Of a stretch of 12,040 bases of DNA, positions 6,920-12,040 are shown piece after piece. Each line of letters opens with the position of its first letter. Position 1 is the first letter of the stretch. The position numbers were made by a program, and so were the translations under genes. The notes beneath the pieces are model-generated. The model was given only the letters and a program-made list of their open reading frames with translations, did not search any database and was not told the DNA's origin. Source of the DNA: CAYMRB01 sp964392615 (GTDB lineage: Bacteria > Planctomycetota > UBA8108). The stretch covers positions 1-12,040 of the forward strand of contig CAYMRB010000318.1 of assembly GCA_964392615.1 (NCBI GenBank), given 5' to 3'.

Positions 6920-7276
6920 TTACTCGACGGACGATCCGACTTCCGCCACGGTGCTTTGAGCGCGAATCGAGCGGACGACGAGCGCAACGAGCACGGCGCC
7001 AAAGGGCAACCACGGGGTCGCGAGCGAGCTGGTCACCCACGCGCTCCCCAGCTCGTCCCAGACCGCGTCGCTGAAATCGTGCTCGAGCCACGCCTGGTGG
7101 TAGCTACCGTACGTCAGCTTAGCGGCGAACAGCAACGTCACCCCGAACGCGAGGCTGCACACGATCCCGCGCGAGATGATGACGACTCCGAACGCCGCCG
7201 CGGCGATCAGCGCCTGGACACACCACATACCGGCGATCGTCGGCATCTTGTCCGCGATTTCCGCCATGAGGGGCAT
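6920..7276 (-). CDS. Small membrane protein of unknown function
   Basis: The 118-residue protein has about three hydrophobic segments: 13-34 (AGMWCVQALIAAAAFGVVII), 37-54 (IVCSLAFGVTLLFAAK) and 88-102 (PWLPFGAVLVALVVR). A polar loop of about 34 residues between the second and third contains AWLEHDFSDAVWDELGSAW. I recognise no family. The start may be ATG 7276 or the in-frame ATG at 7267 (MAEIADK); neither has a strong ribosome site. The next gene on this strand, the amphi-Trp protein, begins 23 bp after the stop, which argues for a two-gene unit. Consistent G/C third positions and the hydrophobic pattern support it being real rather than a shadow, since the opposite strand has no convincing gene here. 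Confidence 0.62.
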   Translation of the reverse strand: MPLMAEIADKMPTIAGMWCVQALIAAAAFGVVIISRGIVCSLAFGVTLLFAAKLTYGSYHQAWLEHDFSDAVWDELGSAWVTSSLATPWLPFGAVLVALVVRSIRAQSTVAEVGSSVE

Positions 7277-7313
7277 GATCGTCGATAGTGCCCGATCGGA
7301 CTGTAGAAGTCAC

Positions 7314-7322
7314 GGCTACAAT
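7314..7322 (+). promoter_or_regulatory. Possible -10 region GGCTACAAT
   Basis: TACAAT at 7317-7322, one mismatch from TATAAT, sits in the 7277-7368 spacer, 46 bp before the ATG of the micro-gene candidate and upstream of the sigma factor gene. On the other strand TACAGT (7305-7300) lies upstream of the small membrane protein gene, so the two could be back-to-back promoters. No clear -35 element is seen for either. Confidence 0.3.
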
Positions 7323-7368
7323 ACTGCAGGGTGGACGAGACTGCTGGCACGGATGTCCCCTCGCTTCC

Positions 7369-7519
7369 ATGACCGCCGACGAGCTCCGCCGACACATCGC
7401 CGCGTACAACGATCAGCTCGCCATCGGCGGAGTGCTCCGCTGCGGAGTCGCAGGACGCCGTCGAGCTGCTGATCACGCTCGGGCTCGTTCGCACGCGCGA
7501 GCGCGACGGCGCTCTCTAG
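7369..7519 (+). pseudogene. Small hypothetical gene split between two frames
   Basis: From ATG 7369 the frame reads MTADELRRHIAAYNDQLA with G/C in almost every third position, then degrades into arginine-rich text. The +1 frame takes over from about 7422 and reads CSAAESQDAVELLITLGLV then RTRERDGAL, with equally good third positions, stopping at TAG 7517-7519. A one-base skip joins them into a peptide of about 49 residues. The change of frame coincides with a strong repeat and hairpin: GCGGAG (7427-7432), CTCCGC (7435-7440), GCGGAG (7442-7447). That could cause an indel in the cell or in sequencing. The family is not recognised. It stands between a possible TACAAT promoter and the sigma factor gene. 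A frameshifted real gene is favoured over chance, but it is short. Confidence 0.4.
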
Positions 7520-7523
7520 TTTC

Positions 7524-7535
7524 GGCGCTCGCGCC
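7524..7535. other. Short GC palindrome (GGCGC-TC-GCGCC)
   Basis: GGCGC at 7524-7528 pairs with GCGCC at 7531-7535, just after the stop of the split micro-gene and 121 bp before the sigma factor start. The two-base loop would force the stem open and there is no T tract, so terminator function is doubtful. The rest of 7520-7656 shows no clear gene or promoter. Confidence 0.2.
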
Positions 7536-7656
7536 ACACTGAGGACGGTGCGGACGCCGGGTCGTGAATCCTGCGATCCCGAGTTCCGGCGGTAGCTTCC
7601 GTCGGGTACGGTTGTACGAGGAGCTCGCCGGACGACACCGACGCCGCACTCGACGC

Positions 7657-8262
7657 ATGGATCCCCCACCGATCGCCGACCTTGCCGTACGCGCCGCCCA
7701 GGGCGACGCCGCTGCGTTCGACGCGCTGATCCGGACCCAGCTCGACCGGCTGCGGGGCCACGTGCAGCGTCGACTCGGCCAGCGCGTCCGCGCCAGGATC
7801 GAGTGCGAGGACGTCGTCCAGGAGACTGTGCTGAAGGCTTGCACCGCGATCCACAACTTCGTGTGGACGGGCGAAGGACCGTTCTTCCGCTGGCTCGCGC
7901 GCATCGCCGAGCACGTCATCTGGAAGGCGAGCCAGAAGAAGGACGTGCCACGCTTGACGCTCGAGCCGGTCGCGCCCGGCGAGCCGACCCCGTCGACGCG
8001 GAGCGCGCGCCAGGAACGGGCCGAGCGGCTCGAACGCGCCATCGCCGATCTGTCGGAGGACCACCGCCGCGTCGTTCGCTGGACACGACTCGACGGTCGG
8101 CCGATCGCCGAGGTCGCCGAGCTCATGAATCGGTCGCCGAACGCGGTGAAGAAACTCCTCGCGCGGGCCCTCGACGAGCTGCGCCGTCGCTACGGCGCGT
8201 CGACCGGCAGCTTGTTGATCGTTCGACCCGACCGTCCGGACGGGGAATCGTCGCATGACTGA
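7657..8262 (+). CDS. ECF-type RNA polymerase sigma factor, coupled to Ser/Thr kinase
   Basis: The 201-residue protein has sigma region 2 at about 5-95 (AAQGDAAAFDALI; IECEDVVQETVLKAC; FFRWLARIAEHVIWKASQKK) and region 4 at about 121-179 (LERAIADLSEDHRRVV, then the helix-turn-helix PIAEVAELMNRSPNAVKKLLARAL). The DVVQE motif at 52-56 marks core RNA polymerase binding. There is no region 3, as expected for ECF sigmas. It would direct RNA polymerase to an alternative promoter set. ATG 7657 fits the family start (MDPPPIADLAVRAAQGD). An upstream in-frame GTG at 7564 would add 31 residues that look non-coding, and no strong ribosome site is seen. The stop overlaps the kinase start by 8 bp (ATGACTGA), so the two are translationally coupled. 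Planctomycetes are known for ECF groups linked to Ser/Thr kinases; control by phosphorylation or complex formation is an inference. Confidence 0.9.
   Translation: MDPPPIADLAVRAAQGDAAAFDALIRTQLDRLRGHVQRRLGQRVRARIECEDVVQETVLKACTAIHNFVWTGEGPFFRWLARIAEHVIWKASQKKDVPRLTLEPVAPGEPTPSTRSARQERAERLERAIADLSEDHRRVVRWTRLDGRPIAEVAELMNRSPNAVKKLLARALDELRRRYGASTGSLLIVRPDRPDGESSHD
8242..8246 (+). promoter_or_regulatory. Ribosome binding site of the kinase gene, inside the sigma gene
   Basis: GGGGA lies 8 bases before the ATG at 8255, within the last codons of the sigma factor gene. It supports ATG 8255 over the later in-frame ATG at 8309 and fits coupled translation across the ATGACTGA overlap. Confidence 0.5.
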
Positions 8263-11200
8263 CCCGCGCCCCGACGCCCGTCCAGATTCCGATGCCGAGA
8301 CCGGCGGCATGACCGACGCCGACGCCGCGATCGACGCCGCGGTCACGTTCTGGATCGAGCGGCTGCTCGGAGGCGCCGAGCTCGACCCGCTCGAGGTTCT
8401 CGCGGAGCACCCGGGAATCGGTCACGAGGTGCTCGAGCGCGTCGAGAGCTTCGTCGGCATCGGTCAGGACGCGGCGCGGCAGCTCGAGCGGCTCGGCGAC
8501 TTCCGCCTCATCCGCGAGCTCGGTCGCGGCGGCATGGGCGTCGTCTACGAGGCGCAGCAGGAGTCGTTGGGACGCAAGGTGGCGCTGAAGATCCTCCCCG
8601 CCGGCATCGCGGCCGACCGCACCGCGTTCGTGCGCTTTCTGCGCGAAGCCCAGGCCGCGGGCAAGGTTCGCCATGCGGCGATCGTCGAGGTTCACTCGCT
8701 CGGCATCGAGTCCGACACTCCGTACTACGCGATGGAGTACGTCGAAGGCGCGACGCTCGCCGAAGCCATCGCCTGCCGCCGCCGCGGCGAACCGATCGCC
8801 CACGACCAGCCGCTCATTCCCGCGCGCAACGACAGGGACCGAGGGTTCTACGTCGCGGTTGCGAAGGCCTTCGCCGAGGTCGCCGAGGGGCTCCACTTTG
8901 CGCACCGCGAGGGCGTCGTCCATCGCGACATCAAGCCGTCGAATCTGATGGTCGACACGGGCGGGGTGCTGCGGATCCTCGACTTCGGCCTCGCGTACGT
9001 CGAGAACATGGGCAGCCTGACGATGACAGGCGAGCTCGTCGGTACTCCGCTCTACATGAGCCCGGAGCAAGCGCGGCGAGAGACGGTGCCGGTCGACCAC
9101 CGCACCGACATCTACTCGCTCGGCGCGACGATGTACGAGGTCCTGAGCCTCGAGCCACCGTACCGCGGCAAGGACCGGCACGATATCCTCCGACGCATCG
9201 TCGAGGACGACCCTCCGCCGCTGCGCGCGCACGATCCATTCGTACCACGCGACCTCGAGACGATCGTGTCCAAGTCGATGCGACGCGCTCCCGGTGGTCG
9301 CTACGCGACGGCGCAGGCGCTATCGCAGGATCTCGCCCGGTTCGTCAAGGGCGAGCCCATCGAGGCGAAGCCCGAAGGCCCGTGGACACGCGCCTATCGC
9401 AAGATTCGCCGACGACGCTGGTCGATCACGGCCGCGCTGGCGCTCCTCGCCGCTCTGGCCGCAGTCGCATGGTTGGCGCTTGCGCGGTCGCGCGCCGAGC
9501 ACGAACGCGAGCTCGCGCTCTACCCGCAGCGTCTGCAACAGGCCGTCGGCAAGCTCGACTCCGGCTCGTGGGTCCTGCGGGCGGCGTGGCGCCCCCTGTC
9601 CGCGCCGGGAATCGACTTTCCGGTGTTCGCCGCGAGCGATTTCCGGGAGCTGACCGATCTCGGCGGTCAACCGGTGGTGCGCGAGGCGATCGGCGAGCTC
9701 GAGCTCTTGACGCGGTCGTTGCCGGAGATGCCCGAGCCGTACTTCCATCTGGCTCGAGCGCATCTCGTGTACGAAGACAAGGGCCTCGCGATCGACTGGC
9801 TCGATCGAGCGCTCGAGGTCGACACGGGCTATCTGCCGGCCGCGGATCTGCGCGAAAGGCTCACGGCAGAACGCAAGATCGAGAGCTCGTCGCGGCGGCC
9901 GTGGTTGACGCTTTGGCGTGACGCGCACGCGCGTCGGGGGAAGGACCGGATCGGCGCCGAAGGGGCGTTGACACGGCTTATCGATCTCCTCGAGACGAGC
10001 GAGCCGCCCTACACGGGATTTCTCACCGAGTGCTACCTACAGCGCGCGGCCGTGCGTCTCGAGCTCGATCGTTACGACCTGGCGCAAGAAGACTGCGTTC
10101 GCGCGCGAACCCACAACCCGGAGCTCCACTCCTCGGTGCTGCTGCTCGGCAAGATCTACCTCGAGGCCGGGCGCACCGAGCTCGCGCGCCACGCGTTCGC
10201 GCGATTGCAGGAGCGCTTCGAGCACCTCGCCGTGCTGCCTTTCTGGTTCGTGTCCGTCTACCTCTCCATCCACGAGCCCGATCCGGAGAACGCTCTCGAG
10301 TGGGCGCGTACAGTCGAGGATCCGGCGCTTCGCGAGCGTCTCTTGACCTATCTCCATCTTCGAATGGGCCAGTGGAGTGCGGCAGCCCGCGCGAGCCGTC
10401 GAGCCATCGCGGTCGATACCGACGGCGCAGCCGGCCTCGTGCCTCGGCAGCTCCTCGCGACCGCGCTCATCGAGCACGTTCGCGAGACAAGCGACATCGA
10501 CTCTCTTGACGAGCTCGCCAGCGCGTGTCGAAGCATCGTCGAGATTGATCCTACGGACCGGCGTTCGCGCTACTTGCTGCGAGCGGGCTGGGACACGCTT
10601 CTGCGACTCCGCATGCGGGACGACGACGAAGGCGCGGTGGCCGGGCGTTCCCTCGACGGGCTGCGAACGACCGCGGCGTTGATCGGCCTCGATCTTCCGG
10701 AGGACCCTCGCGCCGGTCTCGTCGAGGACTTCTCCGATGCGAGTCTCGACGACGGACGTCCGCTTCGCTGGCGCGTCGTCGACGAGTGTTGCCCCGCGAA
10801 CGTCGTCGCGACCGCCGTCGGATTGACCGTCTCCAAGCCCGATCCGGGCTTGCACCCGGGTTGGCTGGTGACCGAGGAGCTCTTCTCCGACGATGTCAGC
10901 CTGCGGCTGCGGGCGGACGTCGGTGAGGCCAAGGTGTGCAGCAATCTCCACGTCGACCTCGGCACGACCTCGCTGTACTTCGGCTGCGTGTCGCGAGACG
11001 GCCAGTGTGAGATCGGAGAGCTCGCGTACGGCCGTGTGGCGCGCTGGTACTCCGCGCACATCGATCCGCTCCCCGACGACGTCGACGTCGTGTTCGAGCT
11101 GAGCTCGATCGGCGATGCGATCGAGCTGCGGGTCTGGCTCGAAGGGGCCGAGCGGCCCGAGGCGCCGACGCTCGAGATGGACGGTGCCGAACGACGACTT

Positions 11201-11296
11201 GGCGCGATCGGTCTGTCGAGCGAGTCGCGACCGGCGATGGTCCGCGAGGTGCGGGTCGAGCCGCGAGACGGCCCCCGCGACGAGCCTCGAGGCTAG
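8255..11296 (+). CDS. Receptor-like Ser/Thr protein kinase with TPR and lectin-like C-terminal region
   Basis: A 1013-residue Hanks-type kinase. An N-terminal helical leader (1-80) precedes the kinase domain at about 83-364. The domain has glycine loop LGRGGMGVVYE (89-99), ATP lysine K112 in VALK, helix-C glutamate near E131, catalytic HRDIKPSN (223-230), metal-binding DFG (243-245), activation segment VGTPLYMSPEQ (262-272) and DIYSLG (285-290). All key residues are kept, so it should be active. A hinge-side insertion (about 176-197) is rich in Arg and Asp. One membrane helix follows a basic stop-transfer segment (RKIRRRR) at 390-409. Outside lie TPR-like helices (about 490-780) and a beta-rich concanavalin-A-like/DUF1080-like region (822-1003) with Cys 845, 846, 895, 911 and 918, which could form disulfides. 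It overlaps the sigma gene, so it is probably its sensor or regulator. The ligand is unknown. It ends with TAG. Confidence 0.92.
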   Translation: MTDPRPDARPDSDAETGGMTDADAAIDAAVTFWIERLLGGAELDPLEVLAEHPGIGHEVLERVESFVGIGQDAARQLERLGDFRLIRELGRGGMGVVYEAQQESLGRKVALKILPAGIAADRTAFVRFLREAQAAGKVRHAAIVEVHSLGIESDTPYYAMEYVEGATLAEAIACRRRGEPIAHDQPLIPARNDRDRGFYVAVAKAFAEVAEGLHFAHREGVVHRDIKPSNLMVDTGGVLRILDFGLAYVENMGSLTMTGELVGTPLYMSPEQARRETVPVDHRTDIYSLGATMYEVLSLEPPYRGKDRHDILRRIVEDDPPPLRAHDPFVPRDLETIVSKSMRRAPGGRYATAQALSQDLARFVKGEPIEAKPEGPWTRAYRKIRRRRWSITAALALLAALAAVAWLALARSRAEHERELALYPQRLQQAVGKLDSGSWVLRAAWRPLSAPGIDFPVFAASDFRELTDLGGQPVVREAIGELELLTRSLPEMPEPYFHLARAHLVYEDKGLAIDWLDRALEVDTGYLPAADLRERLTAERKIESSSRRPWLTLWRDAHARRGKDRIGAEGALTRLIDLLETSEPPYTGFLTECYLQRAAVRLELDRYDLAQEDCVRARTHNPELHSSVLLLGKIYLEAGRTELARHAFARLQERFEHLAVLPFWFVSVYLSIHEPDPENALEWARTVEDPALRERLLTYLHLRMGQWSAAARASRRAIAVDTDGAAGLVPRQLLATALIEHVRETSDIDSLDELASACRSIVEIDPTDRRSRYLLRAGWDTLLRLRMRDDDEGAVAGRSLDGLRTTAALIGLDLPEDPRAGLVEDFSDASLDDGRPLRWRVVDECCPANVVATAVGLTVSKPDPGLHPGWLVTEELFSDDVSLRLRADVGEAKVCSNLHVDLGTTSLYFGCVSRDGQCEIGELAYGRVARWYSAHIDPLPDDVDVVFELSSIGDAIELRVWLEGAERPEAPTLEMDGAERRLGAIGLSSESRPAMVREVRVEPRDGPRDEPRG

Positions 11297-11319
11297 GCCT
11301 ACACCGAGACGCCGTCTGC

Positions 11320-11328
11320 GCCTACAAT
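11320..11328 (+). promoter_or_regulatory. Possible -10 region GCCTACAAT before the hydrolase gene
   Basis: TACAAT at 11323-11328 lies 65 bp before the ATG at 11394 in the 97-bp gap after the kinase stop. A hexamer TACACC at 11300-11305 stands 17 bp upstream but matches a -35 box in only half its bases. GCCTACA is repeated at 11297-11303 and 11320-11326. Between the copies, AGAC (11307-11310) can pair with GTCT (11314-11317). The hydrolase gene probably has its own promoter rather than relying on read-through from the kinase. Confidence 0.38.
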
Positions 11329-11393
11329 AGCGGTACACACTCTCAGGCACGGCAGAGGGCGGAGTCCATCCACCGATCGAAAGGAACGAGGCC

Positions 11394-12040
11394 ATGAAGT
11401 GGCTCCACCTCGTCGCGGTGTCCCTCCTCGCCGTTTGTCTCCAGGCCTCTTGGATCTGCGCCGGCACGGTCGTCGTCTCGGGACGCGTGGTCGACGACGA
11501 CGGGCAGCCGATCGCGAACGCAGCGATCGGCGGTTCGCGCCTCTCGGCACTCGCGCAAGACGACGACGGCGATGAGGTCGTCGTCGAGGCGCGCGTCACG
11601 AGCGAATAGGACGGCTCGTGGTCGATGGAGGTCGACGACGGTCTCGCGGGTCTCGACGCGACCTACTTCTTCGCACGTGCCGCCGGCCATATCGGTGCGA
11701 TCTGGCGCGACGCCCCGTTCAGCAGCGCTGCCCCGACGCGTGCCGAGCTCGACGCTCCTTCCGTCGAGCCGCTGGATATTCGCAGCGGCGCGTCCGGCAT
11801 CGACTTCCGCTTGCCGTCGGAAGGTACCAAGACGACCTATCGCGTCGAGATGCGTGACGGGGTCGGCCTCGCGACCGACGTCTACCTGCCGAGCACCGGA
11901 GACGGTCCGTGGCCCACCGTCGTGTATCGCACGCCGTACAACAAGAACACCGACCATCCGAGTCGACTGACGAACAACGGCTATGCGGTCGTCGCCCAGG
12001 ACGTGCGCGGCAGATACGGCTCGGAAGGTATGACGCAGGT
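11394..12040 (+). pseudogene. Secreted CocE/NonD-family (S15-like) hydrolase interrupted by an in-frame TAG; C-terminus beyond the window
   Basis: The ATG at 11394 has a strong ribosome site (AAGGA, 8 bases). Residues 1-24 are a signal peptide (MKWLHLVAVSLLAVCLQASW). Then comes a carboxypeptidase-regulatory-like beta domain (TVVVSGRVVDDDGQPIANAA...VVVEARVTSE). TAG stands at 11607-11609, exactly where the family's T-x-x-DG-S-aromatic turn continues. Without any shift, the frame resumes DGSWSMEVDDGLAGLDATYF and stays open to the window end. There it enters a clear CocE/NonD alpha/beta-hydrolase start: YRVEMRDGVGLATDVYLPS, VVYRTPYNKN with the oxyanion-hole Tyr, and GYAVVAQDVRGRYGSEGM. These enzymes cleave esters or X-Pro peptides; the catalytic Ser would lie beyond the edge. 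An in-frame ATG at 11625 could allow restart but without the signal peptide. It is a nonsense mutation, sequence error or read-through; TAG ends three other genes here, so reassignment is unlikely. Confidence 0.78.

Noticed and set aside
7564..7656. Longer sigma factor starting at GTG 7564
   Set aside because: The extra 31 residues have poor third-position bias and are Arg-rich, and sigma region 2 begins naturally just after ATG 7657.
11297..11393. Rho-independent terminator after the kinase gene
   Set aside because: Only a 4-bp stem with a 3-base loop (11307-11317) is present and no T tract follows.
10037..11599. 520-codon minus-strand open frame under the kinase gene, with others at 8123-9232 and 4169-5281
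   Set aside because: These are mirror frames produced by high G+C codon use opposite well-identified genes; their translations are repetitive Arg/Asp/Val text without motifs.
11607..11609. TAG read as a sense codon by genome-wide code change or pyrrolysine
   Set aside because: TAG ends the kinase, the amphi-Trp and the CDP-alcohol transferase genes in this window, and no pyrrolysine genes or stimulatory context are visible.
1..12040. CRISPR array, insertion sequence, integrase or attachment site
   Set aside because: No regularly spaced long repeats, transposase-like frame, terminal inverted repeats or tRNA-associated repeat were seen on either strand.

Overview
The window is very G+C-rich and reads as a chromosomal segment of an environmental planctomycete (phylum Planctomycetota). 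Three things point there. One is a secreted PQQ-type beta-propeller of the form common in that phylum. Another is a LamG protein with a middle region like the hydrazine-synthase-alpha-related propellers. The third is an ECF sigma factor gene overlapping a membrane Ser/Thr kinase gene. This assignment is inferred from gene content; there is no rRNA or other marker gene.

Left part (1-2950), minus strand. Order of transcription: a small ArnE/EamA-like four-helix membrane protein (2950-2603), a CDP-alcohol phosphatidyltransferase-like protein (2597-1911), a doubtful micro-gene that needs a frameshift (1781-1670), and a large secreted LamG/HzsA-like protein that runs off the left edge (1632-1). 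The first two look like a lipid export and headgroup pair.

Middle part (2951-6896). A 222 bp divergent spacer carries three CGTGAC repeats exactly 11 bp apart. It leads into a secreted HEAT-repeat plus PQQ-propeller protein (3173-5506) and a membrane-anchored HEAT-like protein (5680-6636). The spacer between these two genes can fold into a long stem enclosing two hairpins. Convergent to them lie an amphi-Trp domain protein (6896-6663) and, just upstream of it in the same transcription unit, a small membrane protein (7276-6920).

Right part (7277-12040), plus strand. A second frameshifted micro-gene candidate (7369-7519) is followed by an ECF-type sigma factor (7657-8262). This overlaps by 8 bp a 1013-residue receptor-like Ser/Thr kinase (8255-11296) with a TPR region and a lectin-like C-terminus predicted outside the cytoplasm. 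Last comes a secreted CocE/NonD-family hydrolase (11394 to the right edge) whose reading frame is cut by an in-frame TAG at 11607-11609, although the protein clearly continues in the same frame.

How they may work together. The kinase-sigma pair would couple an outside signal to transcription. The secreted LamG, PQQ and CocE-type proteins are plausible members of an exported degradative or scaffold set, but nothing here proves a shared pathway. The most unusual points are the interrupted hydrolase, the two frame-broken micro-genes, the altered catalytic motif of the CDP-alcohol phosphatidyltransferase, the 11-bp-phased repeats and the folded spacer at 5523-5599.
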